Origin: a virus
IMG/VR virus record: IMGVR_UViG_3300020192_000009
Location: 1-64,000 of that record
Length of the DNA: 64,000 bases
Direction: 5' to 3' (one strand)
Part shown: positions 17,412 to 24,734 of the stretch, in pieces
Position numbering within the stretch: the stretch's first letter is position 1
How the letters are laid out: each line of letters opens with the position of its first letter
The notes under the pieces: model-generated
Database searches by the model: none
What the model was told of the DNA's origin: nothing
What the model saw: only the letters and a program-made list of their open reading frames with translations
Position numbers and translations under genes: made by a program

Positions 17412-17896
17412 TGCAAACGAACAGTGGTTTCGGGTATCTCGGTTATGGCGCACGCGTGTATCAAGAGCCCGAAAACGATCCTTCTGCAGAAAGCGGACCT
17501 GTTCGCAGGGCATCAGGCGCGCTCGTACGTATTACCGATCCACCACGCATGGTCTACAGGTCGCCACATGCCGTTGTGCCCGATGCTGAAAGCGGCGCGG
17601 TTTACAACAATCCTCCCGTGTGGCAAGACAAGTTTTTGCCTGATGGCCGACTTGTCTCAATGCACGGGGTAGAACTGACAGAAGAGGCTGAAAGCGCTGC
17701 TCAAAGTTTGGCGATATTCGCTACGCTTGGGTTTACTGTGTTTGGCGTCATAATCGGCGCAGGAACCGGCAAGAGTAATGAAAACCTCTGGAAACGCGCA
17801 GGCGTTGCAGGCTTACTCGGTGCAGGCGCAGGACTCTTGGTTACCGGCGTCGCAGGCCGTACAGCAAAACTCGCGACAATCTTGCGCAAAACATAG
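17411..17896 (+). CDS. Membrane protein with two C-terminal spans
   Basis: 161 residues from ATG 17411 in a TAATG overlap. The first 95 residues are soluble and polar; two Gly-rich spans follow (IFATLGFTVFGVIIGAGTG and AGVAGLLGAGAGLLVTGVAG), with a short basic tail. The GAGTGKS stretch looks like a P-loop but sits in a membrane segment and lacks the right spacing. Likely virion membrane protein; no homologue recognised. Confidence 0.65.
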   Translation: MQTNSGFGYLGYGARVYQEPENDPSAESGPVRRASGALVRITDPPRMVYRSPHAVVPDAESGAVYNNPPVWQDKFLPDGRLVSMHGVELTEEAESAAQSLAIFATLGFTVFGVIIGAGTGKSNENLWKRAGVAGLLGAGAGLLVTGVAGRTAKLATILRKT

Positions 17897-17908
17897 GCGG
17901 CACTTTCC

Positions 17909-19003
17909 ATGGCAACCAAATCCTCTACAACTATCGACGTTGTGACAGCCGCACAGTTCTTGCAAAAGCGTTACGCTGATTTGCAAATTCTGGCAGCAAA
18001 GCTTGTCGAAAGTGTCAATACCACTAAGCGGCCTTTGCCCTGCAAAGTTATCAGTAACTACAACCAGGCTGTCAAAGAGTACTTGAGTGCGGGCAAGCAA
18101 GTTTTCGATCAATTGGCAGCAAAGGGCATCGTTGTAGATCAAATTGTCTACCGTGATGGCAAGCCCGCGCAAGCGCCTGACGATGCTTCTAAAATCTTGG
18201 TGCAAACGCTTGTCAGCCCTTTACGCCCAGCGATCTTCGTTCCAGGACCTGAATGTCCTGCTGCTGTGCGTTTTGCAGGTCAAGACGAAGCGCCTTTAGG
18301 CATAGCACCTTTGGTTGTCGGAGTTATCGAAGCTAGCCTTGCTGCCGGGCGCGCTATTGGGCCTTGGTTAATGCGCACAGGTGGCGCAGCGGTCTTGCTG
18401 TATTTCACTGGTGAAGCTGTTAAAGCGACGGTGGGCCCTTTGACAATCGTTCGCGATACGGTTGTTGGCTACGATCCTGCCGCGTTGCCTACCGCGTACA
18501 CAAAGTGCATTGAAGTTGCAATCGCTGCAGGGATCTCTCCTGAAAAAGCGGGTAATGATTGCAATGCTAAAACCGCAGGCAATGCCCTTGGTATTTTTGG
18601 TTGGATTGGTTTAGGCGTTGTGACGTTGGGCGCTGGCGCGGGTTTGTATTGGTGGTTTAAGCGGCGCGGTGGCGGGGGTGGCGGCATGATTGACGACGCT
18701 GACGCTGACGCTGACGATGACGCTGACGCTGACGATGACGCCGACGAGGAATATATCGCGCCGCGTAAAAAGCAAAAACGCCTTGGGCGCGCTGCGCCGC
18801 AAGCTGCTGCAACTGACGAAGACGAAGATGTTGCCAACGACGTTGCCTCTGCTGTTGCCGATGCAACGCCACCAAAAGCCAAGCGTAAGCGCAAAGGCAG
18901 TGTGGCCGCAGAGGATTACACAGTGCCCGGCGGAGAATTGTCGATGTCCGATTTTGGGGACGTTGCCGCTTCTGATACGCTAGACGAATGTCCTACGATC
19001 TAA
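17909..19003 (+). CDS. Large membrane protein with Asp-Ala repeat and acidic/basic tail
   Basis: 364 residues. The first 115 are soluble and mostly helical (AAQFLQKRYADLQILAAKLV). Membrane segments follow (GIAPLVVGVIEASLAAG, GAAVLLYFTGEAV, and IFGWIGLGVVTLGAGAGLYW). A Gly run and a striking Asp/Ala/Glu repeat (residues about 262-280) lead to Lys/Arg clusters and an Asp-rich tail. Four Cys in the soluble parts could form disulfides. It is the largest protein of the membrane set and a candidate for a genome-delivery or spike-anchoring protein. No family recognised. Confidence 0.7.
   Translation: MATKSSTTIDVVTAAQFLQKRYADLQILAAKLVESVNTTKRPLPCKVISNYNQAVKEYLSAGKQVFDQLAAKGIVVDQIVYRDGKPAQAPDDASKILVQTLVSPLRPAIFVPGPECPAAVRFAGQDEAPLGIAPLVVGVIEASLAAGRAIGPWLMRTGGAAVLLYFTGEAVKATVGPLTIVRDTVVGYDPAALPTAYTKCIEVAIAAGISPEKAGNDCNAKTAGNALGIFGWIGLGVVTLGAGAGLYWWFKRRGGGGGGMIDDADADADDDADADDDADEEYIAPRKKQKRLGRAAPQAAATDEDEDVANDVASAVADATPPKAKRKRKGSVAAEDYTVPGGELSMSDFGDVAASDTLDECPTI
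18692..18748 (+). repeat. GACGCT/GACGAT tandem repeat inside coding sequence
   Basis: Hexamer-type repeat of GACGCT and GACGAT units encoding Asp-Ala and Asp-Asp pairs in the membrane protein. Such tracts change length easily by slippage in whole hexamers without shifting frame. Confidence 0.85.
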
Positions 19004-19182
19004 AAAGGCCAAAACAGCCCGTAAATGGTGCGTCTACGGGAAACGGGGCGGGTGCGCTTCTCGCAGGTGCGGGTATGGCTGCGCTTTTCGGCGGGTTAGC
19101 CGCGGCTTTTAGCGGCGGCGCTAAAAAACCGGGTCTTGGGCGTCCTGGCGTAAAAGCCAAGCCTTGCAAGTGCGGGCGGTAA
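18988..19182 (+). CDS. Small glycine-zipper membrane protein
   Basis: 64 residues, overlapping the previous gene by 16 bp. After a polar start it has a Gly/Ala membrane helix (GALLAGAGMAALFGGLAAAF) and a basic tail ending CKCGR. Gly/Ala-rich single-span peptides are typical of membrane-containing virions. It continues the structural run and is followed 4 bp later by a collagen-like gene. Confidence 0.65.
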   Translation: MSYDLKRPKQPVNGASTGNGAGALLAGAGMAALFGGLAAAFSGGAKKPGLGRPGVKAKPCKCGR

Positions 19183-19186
19183 TTCG

Positions 19187-19384
19187 ATGCCTACACATCA
19201 AGCGGGTGGTTCGTTTCGGCAAGGCCCTCAAGGGCTCCAAGGCGAAGCTGGCGCATTCGGTGGCCCTGCAGGCGCACAAGGTGCAATAGGTGAAACTGGC
19301 GCTGTGGGCCCGCACGGCTTTCAAGGCATAACCGGAACCAATGGCATTGCTGGCATCAATGGGGTCGCGAAGGCTCGACTGTGA
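19187..19384 (+). CDS. Short collagen-like protein
   Basis: 65 residues. After a short head the sequence is G-X-Y repeats (GPQGLQGEAGAFGGPAGAQG and on, roughly 14 triplets) with no ordered C-terminal domain, ending VAKARL. It resembles the triplet region of the much larger collagen-like protein encoded at 24735-26327. It could form a short trimer stalk. It is the last gene of this transcription unit and is followed by two hairpins. Confidence 0.7.
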   Translation: MPTHQAGGSFRQGPQGLQGEAGAFGGPAGAQGAIGETGAVGPHGFQGITGTNGIAGINGVAKARL

Positions 19385-19439
19385 TGAATTCACTATTGCA
19401 ATGCCATGTTCGCGTGCAATATTCCCGTAGCTTTTGAAG

Positions 19440-19520
19440 CCTAAGAGATTGCCTTAGGTTTCTGTTCTGACGCCTTTTGCGATGGTCTGTTAAACCCTTG
19501 CAAAAGGCGTTTCCTTTTTT
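19440..19520 (+). terminator. Tandem hairpins ending the structural operon
   Basis: First a small hairpin CCTAAG / CTTAGG (19440-19458), then a strong one: ACGCCTTTTGC (19470-19480) with GCAAAAGGCGT (19500-19510) followed by TTCCTTTTTT. It lies between the collagen-like gene and the convergent gene ending at 19538. Confidence 0.9.
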
Positions 19521-19537
19521 AGGCGCTTACGTCTTTT

Positions 19538-20080
19538 TTAGACGCTTACGTCAACGTCTTGGGTTTGCGTAGGTCGAAACACAAGCCCTTGCGCATACGG
19601 CACCTTGGCGCCTTGTTGCAAGGCGCGCATCGCTTGCCCAAAGTATAATCGCGCTTGCTGCCAATCACGGCGGCCCGTGATGATCTCGTGCGCTAGGTTG
19701 ATTGCAAGCAAGTTCATTGCGGGGGAATTGTGCCGGGCGGCTATAACGCCTTGGGTGCGGCGTAACGTCAGCGATCCGTCGAAAGCTGCCAGTTGGTCAT
19801 ATTTGCCAACGACGTTGCCCATGGGGTAGTAAACCGACTGTTCCAGCACATCAAAATGTGGCACCGGAAAGTTGTGCGGTGTTGCCTCCGCAGAAATTGT
19901 GCTTTCATGGAACACGCCGCCTTTGTTAAACCATGTCATGCGGGAAGCCGTGGCTTCGTCCGGCATGCCGTAAACGCGAAACAAATTGCGTGCCAGCATT
20001 TGCGATTCGGGGGCGTAGTTCCGAATGACAGCTTCGAGGTTTTGCGGCAAGGCTGCGGGGTTTTCGTTGTCGGCGAACAT
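19538..20080 (-). CDS. Hypothetical protein, no recognised domain
   Basis: 180 residues from ATG 20080, chosen because TAGGATGGGGC lies directly upstream on the minus strand; an upstream start at 20113 has none. Soluble, mixed alpha/beta (NLEAVIRNYAPESQMLARNL; HFDVLEQSVYYPMGNVVG; SPAMNLLAINLAHEIITGR; WQQARLYFGQAMRALQQGA). A C-terminal helix pair has a TPR-like look. It is isolated and convergent with the structural operon. Confidence 0.6.
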   Translation of the reverse strand: MFADNENPAALPQNLEAVIRNYAPESQMLARNLFRVYGMPDEATASRMTWFNKGGVFHESTISAEATPHNFPVPHFDVLEQSVYYPMGNVVGKYDQLAAFDGSLTLRRTQGVIAARHNSPAMNLLAINLAHEIITGRRDWQQARLYFGQAMRALQQGAKVPYAQGLVFRPTQTQDVDVSV

Positions 20081-20252
20081 GCCCCATCCTACCCTTAGAA
20101 ATACACCTTGCACAAATGCAAGCCGCTACGGTACAACAAGGCTGTTGCTTGGGGCCCCGGCGGGTACCACAGCGCGCGCTAAGGTCCGCCGGGGCAATTC
20201 TTGCGTAAATGTGTCCCTAAGGGCATCCTGGATGCAGGGGCAATAGGGCAAA

Positions 20253-20519
20253 ATGAGCAAGGTCAGCAAAAAGCAGCGAAAGCGCGTTATTAAGTGCGGC
20301 GCTCATGAACAGCGTTACACCGCTGTGCGCTTGGGGACCAATCGCAAGACCTTTGCAGCTGCCAGCTTTGAGACTGCTATGGATTTTGCACGTCCCGCCA
20401 AAGGCGCAACCGTCGAGGTTTACGCTGTTTGTGCCCGCGATATAACAACAGCGAAACGCAAAGTTGCACGCCAAGACGCACAACTGTTGCGCCATTTCAC
20501 GTTCAAAGGAAAGCGCTAG
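20253..20519 (+). CDS. Small basic protein
   Basis: 88 residues, Lys/Arg-rich at both ends (MSKVSKKQRKRVIKCG; AKRKVARQDAQLLRHFTFKGKR), with a mixed middle. First of a run of six closely spaced small genes at 20.2-21.9 kb, nearly all basic. Nucleic-acid binding is likely from charge only. No family recognised. Confidence 0.6.
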   Translation: MSKVSKKQRKRVIKCGAHEQRYTAVRLGTNRKTFAAASFETAMDFARPAKGATVEVYAVCARDITTAKRKVARQDAQLLRHFTFKGKR

Positions 20520-20523
20520 GACT

Positions 20524-20742
20524 ATGCCTGTAAAACGCCTTTATCAAGTTTATGTGTACGAAGGCTCACATTCTGAAATTTACGAAACCAAAAGTCGTAA
20601 AATTGCAAAGCAAGTTTTCAAACGTGTGTGTGCGCGTACAGGGCAGTCTGCAACATTGCTAAGCGGTCGTATCAACGCAGAGATGCGGCTGCAAGCGGTT
20701 TGTGGGTTTGGCGGGGGCAAAGCACCGCGAAAGCTTTGGTAA
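20524..20742 (+). CDS. Small basic protein
   Basis: 72 residues from ATG 20524, four bases after the previous stop. It starts VKRLYQVYVYEGSHSEIYET, a beta-hairpin-like pattern, followed by a basic helix (KSRKIAKQVFKRVCARTG). Part of the run of small basic genes. Function unknown. Confidence 0.55.
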   Translation: MPVKRLYQVYVYEGSHSEIYETKSRKIAKQVFKRVCARTGQSATLLSGRINAEMRLQAVCGFGGGKAPRKLW

Positions 20743-20746
20743 GTTT

Positions 20747-20941
20747 ATGCAAAAGTGCAACCGAACAGTTCACGCTAAGAAAGTGCAAGCGCTTCGCGCG
20801 CTTCGCAGCAGCGTGCCCAAAGATTTACGGCCTTTGTTTAACCACGTTCTGAAGCTGTCTATTGACAGTGTAAAACACGGTTATTGCCAACGCGCAGGCC
20901 AAGAGCTACGCCACGCGCGTAAACTCACGAAAGCAAAGTAG
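20747..20941 (+). CDS. Small basic helical protein
   Basis: 64 residues from ATG 20747. Predominantly helical and basic (HAKKVQALRALRSSVPKDLR, AGQELRHARKLTKAK). Spacing of four bases to the gene before and eight to the next shows operon membership. The C-terminal KLTKAK and the helical pattern recall the basic proteins near 56-59 kb, without clear homology. Confidence 0.55.
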   Translation: MQKCNRTVHAKKVQALRALRSSVPKDLRPLFNHVLKLSIDSVKHGYCQRAGQELRHARKLTKAK

Positions 20942-20949
20942 GCATTCAC

Positions 20950-21324
20950 ATGGCACGCCAACGCTACGGAGTGGATCGGTACACCAATCCTCTACAGTTT
21001 GATAAGCGTGGGCATCAGATCCTCAAGATTGCCTACGGGGCTGTGCCTAACACAAACAAGATGCGTGGCCCGCATGACGGCTTTTCACCTGTTGTGTGGT
21101 TCAACGGAACACCTCATGACAGTGGTTGGTCGGCGCGGGGGCTGGACCGCGAAACCGCATGTCTTGTTGCCAAAGCGCAGGCCCTTGATGAGGCAGATCA
21201 TTATATCGGCGACTGGGTTATCAAAGTGATTCCAGGTTGTGCACGCGGGACGCAAAAAGATCTCACACACGGGCTTAAACGTGTGAAAGCAAAAACGAAA
21301 GCAAAAACGAAAGCGAAGCGGTAA
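20950..21324 (+). CDS. Hypothetical protein with Lys-Ala-Lys tail
   Basis: 124 residues. A globular part with aromatic residues (YGVDRYTNPLQFDKRGHQIL, FSPVVWFNGTPHDSGWSARG, YIGDWVIKVIPGCARG) ends in a repeated basic tail KAKTKAKTKAKR. The tail repeat is encoded by GCAAAAACGAAA units (21288-21322) and may vary in length. No family recognised; a nucleic-acid-associated role is a guess. Confidence 0.6.
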   Translation: MARQRYGVDRYTNPLQFDKRGHQILKIAYGAVPNTNKMRGPHDGFSPVVWFNGTPHDSGWSARGLDRETACLVAKAQALDEADHYIGDWVIKVIPGCARGTQKDLTHGLKRVKAKTKAKTKAKR

Positions 21325-21326
21325 GT

Positions 21327-21653
21327 ATGGCACGAAAACAAGGCTGTCTTCTGTTACTTAAGCGTTGGGCCAATGAACGCAAAGCATCCGTAAAAGACAT
21401 GGTAAGCGTCAAAGTGCCAAGCTTCATGAAGCATGCACCGGCATCCGAAATGTGCATGCGTTCGCGCTGCGCGGATCGTCGCATTCGCGCATTCGCGATT
21501 GATAAACGACACAACACCGCTGCAATCGCCTTTACCGATGAACGCGGTTGTCATTTCGCGGCTGGCCGCGTTACGGAAGTTTTGTCTGCGGATCTACGGC
21601 AGACTGCCAATCTTGGCGGCGTAAAAAAGTCAGTAAAGAAACGAAAGCGGTAA
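21327..21653 (+). CDS. Basic cysteine-containing protein
   Basis: 108 residues, starting 2 bases after the previous stop. Basic at both ends (MARKQGCLLLLKRWANERK; KKSVKKRKR), with four or five Cys in the middle (SEMCMRSRCADRR, ERGCHF), possibly a metal site although spacing matches no known finger. Part of the same small-gene operon. Confidence 0.55.
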   Translation: MARKQGCLLLLKRWANERKASVKDMVSVKVPSFMKHAPASEMCMRSRCADRRIRAFAIDKRHNTAAIAFTDERGCHFAAGRVTEVLSADLRQTANLGGVKKSVKKRKR

Positions 21654-21657
21654 TCCA

Positions 21658-21891
21658 ATGGCAAAACGAGTTTGTTTACGGTCGGGATACAAGTATGAAT
21701 TTGAAGGCACACGCAATTGGCGATCTTCTAAATCTGATGCTTGGGAAACCGTTATGGCGAAAACCATGTGCGGCAAGCAAATGGGCTCGCGTCGTATTGA
21801 TGGTAGCGTTGTTGTTGTCGTCAAAGCTCGGGGAAAGTTCTTTGCAGCTTTGCCTCACGCCGTTATCAGCGCCAAGCCTTCGCGGCGCTAG
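21658..21891 (+). CDS. Small basic beta protein
   Basis: 77 residues from ATG 21658, overlapped in another frame by an open stretch upstream of the transglycosylase. Two Cys (VCLRSGYKYEF; TMCGKQMGSRR), then a hydrophobic strand run IDGSVVVVVKARGKFF. Four bases separate its stop from the transglycosylase ATG. Unknown function. Confidence 0.5.
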   Translation: MAKRVCLRSGYKYEFEGTRNWRSSKSDAWETVMAKTMCGKQMGSRRIDGSVVVVVKARGKFFAALPHAVISAKPSRR

Positions 21892-21895
21892 CATC

Positions 21896-22486
21896 ATGCT
21901 TTCTGCAGCGCCTAAAATACCTGAAAGCTTCCCGCCGCCACCTAAGCGAATAGTCGCGGCGCTGAAAAAATGGGGTACGGTTTTTGATGTTCCGTGGTCG
22001 TGGCTTGCTGTTGCGAGCTTCATCGAATCCACGCACACCCCAAGCAAAGTCAACCGTACACCAGCGGCAGCGCGCAAGGGTGGCGCTTGGGGTTTACTGC
22101 AGCAGATGGCGGACGAAGCTGATTACAAAACGAACTTGATTCGTAAGTTTTACAGTAAGCCTAACAAAGCTGCAGCGGCGTTTTGGAAGGGAACCACAGC
22201 GCGACATGCGGCGATCAAAGCGGCACTCGCGCATTGGCGTGGCAGCCCTTCGAACCTGCTAAATCTTGACTTAAACGTTATGCTGGCCGCCTGGCAGTTT
22301 GCGCGACTACGCCGGGTATTTGGCAACGATTTCAGCACGGTTATGGCCGCGTACCATCAAGGGGAGGCGGCGGTGCGGCGGCGCATGTCTGCGGGGGAAA
22401 TGCCTGTTGACCCTATGATGCAACCTGCAGGGTACGCGTACGTTGCGAAGGCTTTAGCCGTTCGTAATCAATACGCGACCCTGTAA
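21896..22486 (+). CDS. Second lytic transglycosylase-like protein
   Basis: 196 residues from ATG 21896; an open frame continues upstream to 21548 but lies over two other genes. It has no signal peptide. The SLT-type core is recognisable: WLAVASFIESTHTPSKVN with likely catalytic Glu at residue 44, GAWGLLQQM in place of the usual GLMQ loop, and AYHQGEAAVRRRM near the end. It differs from the 16246-16887 enzyme in lacking a membrane anchor, so it may be a virion-internal muralytic enzyme or a lysin. Last gene of the small-gene operon. Confidence 0.75.
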   Translation: MLSAAPKIPESFPPPPKRIVAALKKWGTVFDVPWSWLAVASFIESTHTPSKVNRTPAAARKGGAWGLLQQMADEADYKTNLIRKFYSKPNKAAAAFWKGTTARHAAIKAALAHWRGSPSNLLNLDLNVMLAAWQFARLRRVFGNDFSTVMAAYHQGEAAVRRRMSAGEMPVDPMMQPAGYAYVAKALAVRNQYATL

Positions 22487-22500
22487 AGGGCCGCGTACGT

Positions 22501-22782
22501 CTAATCACAATTGTCAGCGGCAGTGCAATTGGCGGCCATGGTCACGCAAGTCAAATCCCACGCGACAATCCCGCTGGTTTGCATGTTACCGCACACAGTT
22601 TCGCATGTTGCGCCTGCTGGTGTGGGCTCGCCGCCTGGGCAACGCATGATGCGGAGGCGTTCACAGGCTGTGCCGCATGTGGCAGGCCCGTCGATAGGCG
22701 TTGGGCTTGGGGGTGTTGGTATGGGCTTGGGGCATGCCGTGAAGGCGCACACCACAAAACCAAGAACGATGCGCTTAATCAT
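22501..22782 (-). CDS. Cysteine-rich small lipoprotein
   Basis: 93 residues with a lipoprotein signal peptide: MIKRIVLGFVVCAFTAC, the lipobox FTAC predicting lipidation of the Cys near residue 17. A Pro-rich linker (KPIPTPPSPTPIDGP) leads to a compact domain with about eight Cys (TCGTACERLRIMRC, ATCETVCGNM, LTCVTMAANCTAADNC), presumably disulfide-bonded. This architecture is frequent in Myxococcota lipoproteins, a hint of host. The ATG overlaps the end of the protease gene by 4 bp, so the two are co-translated. Possible outer-membrane role in superinfection exclusion or lysis. Confidence 0.8.
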   Translation of the reverse strand: MIKRIVLGFVVCAFTACPKPIPTPPSPTPIDGPATCGTACERLRIMRCPGGEPTPAGATCETVCGNMQTSGIVAWDLTCVTMAANCTAADNCD

Positions 22783-23597
22783 TTGTCCACTTTCGTTGTC
22801 TCGTTTTCACTGAAGTTGGGTGCAACATCGACAACCCAGAAGTCGTTGGATCTGTACCATTCTAAATAGTCTGCGGAAAACAGACAGCGCCCGCTATCGC
22901 CCCAATCTGTGCCCCAGCTGTTAACGATGCTGAAATTGTCACCATTGTAGGCGTCAATGCACATGGCATGGCCGCCCATCCAAGTGCCCGCGTCCGGGGG
23001 CCCTAGTGGCACATTAGGCTTGATATGCGAGGATCCGAAGGCTTGGCCTACTGTTGTGCCGAAAACAACTAAATGCTTTTCCGCTATGGCGCGTTTGATA
23101 TCGCGGATCCTCTCACTGCCTGTCGAAGTGATGCGGTAATATTTTGTCGGCGCTAGCTGGTCAAATGCCATGCGAATGGCATTTTTGCTCGGCATTTTGT
23201 TCACCAAGGCTTCGTTATAAGGCCAGAATTGTTCTTGCGGAAAGCCGAACGTGTTCATGGCCTGGAAGAACAAACGAATGTAAGTGCCTTGGTCTTCTTT
23301 TGTTGCCGCGTGGATGGCGCGGGCAAAGAAGTAGCCGAACAGGCGGCTAGCTGTGGCGGCGGTAGCGCCCGCGCGGATTTGGGCGGCACGTATCGCTTGA
23401 AAGCCTGCATTCGCAACGCATGATGAAAGCGCGCCTTGATTGAAAATGCCTGCAACCAAGTGGCTTGCGCTAGCCGCCACGGGGGGTATTGAAGCGCCTA
23501 ACAAGGGTTCGGCATCGTAGTCGGGTTTGTCGCCGATGGCTTTTACGGGGTCAGGGTGCCACCCAAGGTGGTAGACGCGTGCGGAAGTTGTAGGCAT
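22779..23597 (-). CDS. Papain-family (C1) cysteine peptidase-like protein
   Basis: 272 residues without a signal peptide. The papain catalytic set is visible: oxyanion Gln and Cys in FNQGALSSCVANAG (Gln54, Cys60), His in WMGGHAMCIDAY (His210) and Asn-Trp in SIVNSWGTDWGDSGRC (Asn226, Trp228). The FFARAIHA and LFFQAMNTFGFPQEQFWPY segments fit the C1A fold between. In a virus it could process virion proteins, cut host surface proteins or act in lysis. It is coupled to the downstream lipoprotein gene. Confidence 0.85.
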   Translation of the reverse strand: MPTTSARVYHLGWHPDPVKAIGDKPDYDAEPLLGASIPPVAASASHLVAGIFNQGALSSCVANAGFQAIRAAQIRAGATAATASRLFGYFFARAIHAATKEDQGTYIRLFFQAMNTFGFPQEQFWPYNEALVNKMPSKNAIRMAFDQLAPTKYYRITSTGSERIRDIKRAIAEKHLVVFGTTVGQAFGSSHIKPNVPLGPPDAGTWMGGHAMCIDAYNGDNFSIVNSWGTDWGDSGRCLFSADYLEWYRSNDFWVVDVAPNFSENETTKVDK

Positions 23598-23720
23598 GGG
23601 CCCAGCTTAACGCAAGTCGCAAGAGCTTGTCTCGTAATTTGACGAATTCGGGCAGCTTGCGGCAAACTGGTTGTTGACTTCCAAATTTGATTTTGCATCT
23701 CTCATAAAGGATTTTTTGTA

Positions 23721-24083
23721 ATGGCTACAACATTTGAGTCATCTGTCGCAACCCCGAATACGCTGCGTTACCTGGTTAGGGGTGACGGCACACCATCTAA
23801 CGCCGCTCGCACACAAGCACAGGTTGTTGCATCTTGCGCCGCAGGGCCTTTGAAGCAGTTCCTGCAAGGGCTTACAACCGCAAACTTTAACTTGCTAGGC
23901 GCGGGTACGGTTGGCACGCCTTTGCAAGTTAGCGTAGTGAGCATTACAGCCACGGCAAACGTGCCCGCTGGCCCATTTGGCGTAGCATTTGGCGTTGTGT
24001 CCGGCAGCCTCACGGCTTACAGCGGTGCTGTTGTAGGCGATGCAGCAGTGACGCTTCGCTTTATCCAAAGCGACGACCGATAA
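23721..24083 (+). CDS. Small beta-rich virion-type protein
   Basis: 120 residues. The ATG follows AAAGGATTTTTTGTA, a good ribosome site. Thr/Val/Ala-rich strands (LQVSVVSITATANVPAGPFG; VAFGVVSGSLTAYSGAVVGD) and no membrane span; the ending LRFIQSDDR is strand-like. Single gene with its own terminator, so probably an abundant virion protein. Confidence 0.6.
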   Translation: MATTFESSVATPNTLRYLVRGDGTPSNAARTQAQVVASCAAGPLKQFLQGLTTANFNLLGAGTVGTPLQVSVVSITATANVPAGPFGVAFGVVSGSLTAYSGAVVGDAAVTLRFIQSDDR

Positions 24084-24116
24084 CACCGATAACACGGCGC
24101 CCATTAGCGGAAGCCT

Positions 24117-24174
24117 TCACCCCTCACCCCTCACCCCTCACCAAAAAGCCCGTGCTTAATTGCGCGGGCTTTTT
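24117..24174 (+). terminator. Terminator preceded by TCACCCC tandem repeat
   Basis: Three and a half copies of TCACCCC (24117-24142) run directly into a hairpin AAAAAGCCCG (24143-24152) / CGGGCTTTTT (24165-24174), whose A and T arms make it bidirectional. It serves both the gene ending at 24083 and the convergent gene ending at 24189. Confidence 0.9.
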
Positions 24175-24188
24175 GTTTTCGCTTACGC

Positions 24189-24632
24189 TTACTTACGTGA
24201 ACTGAGCGTCAACGCCATTGGTTCGGGCACATAGAGCCCGCCAGGTGTGGCGCGCAAACTATCGCCCGTTGTCACGCCCAAAGGGGTCACAAGGACAAGC
24301 AAATCCGCATAGGCTTGGCGAAAGTCGGCAAAAGCGGCATTGACTTGCTCTTGCGTGAGCTTCTCGGTGCCTTGTGTAATGTGCAACGCCGTGTTCAACG
24401 CTTGCTTGGCGCGCGTAAGCGCAGCGATCACTTTGTCTTGCAAAACCGTGTTGGGCTGGACTTTGAAATAAGTGTCAGTGAATTCTTTGATGGCATCGAC
24501 AACCATCAAACCGTCTGTAACAGCGGCGATGATAGCGGGCAGTGTCGCGACAATGGCACCGCAGCCAACAGCCACAGGGCTTAGCAACAGTGCAAAACTC
24601 ACAATTTGTAGGATCCGGGAAAGTTTCGTCAT
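24189..24632 (-). CDS. Lipoprotein, helical
   Basis: 147 residues from ATG 24632, the first start that gives a clean signal peptide: MTKLSRILQIVSFALLLSPVAVGCG, lipobox AVGC. The rest is helical (IVATLPAIIAAVTDGLMVVD, ALTRAKQALNTALHITQG, QVNAAFADFRQAYADLLVL) and ends in a short beta-like tail. Longer starts up to 24734 would bury the signal. Two-component spanin-type outer-membrane lipoproteins are shorter, so that role is only a possibility. Confidence 0.7.
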   Translation of the reverse strand: MTKLSRILQIVSFALLLSPVAVGCGAIVATLPAIIAAVTDGLMVVDAIKEFTDTYFKVQPNTVLQDKVIAALTRAKQALNTALHITQGTEKLTQEQVNAAFADFRQAYADLLVLVTPLGVTTGDSLRATPGGLYVPEPMALTLSSRK

Positions 24633-24734
24633 GGGGCCATGATCGCGCAAGTGGCGCGGAAGGGCAATTTGGCCGTGGGCCGGGCAGGCGTCCCTTATTT
24701 TACAGGTGTTGTAAGGCCGGATAGGCTGTAACAC

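Noticed and set aside
17411-17896. GAGTGKS as a packaging-ATPase P-loop
   Set aside because: The spacing is not GxxxxGK(S/T), and it lies in a membrane span of a protein with no Walker B.
18469-18894. Minus-strand Ser/Ala-rich frame
   Set aside because: It is the complement of the Asp-Ala repeat region of a well supported + strand membrane-protein gene.
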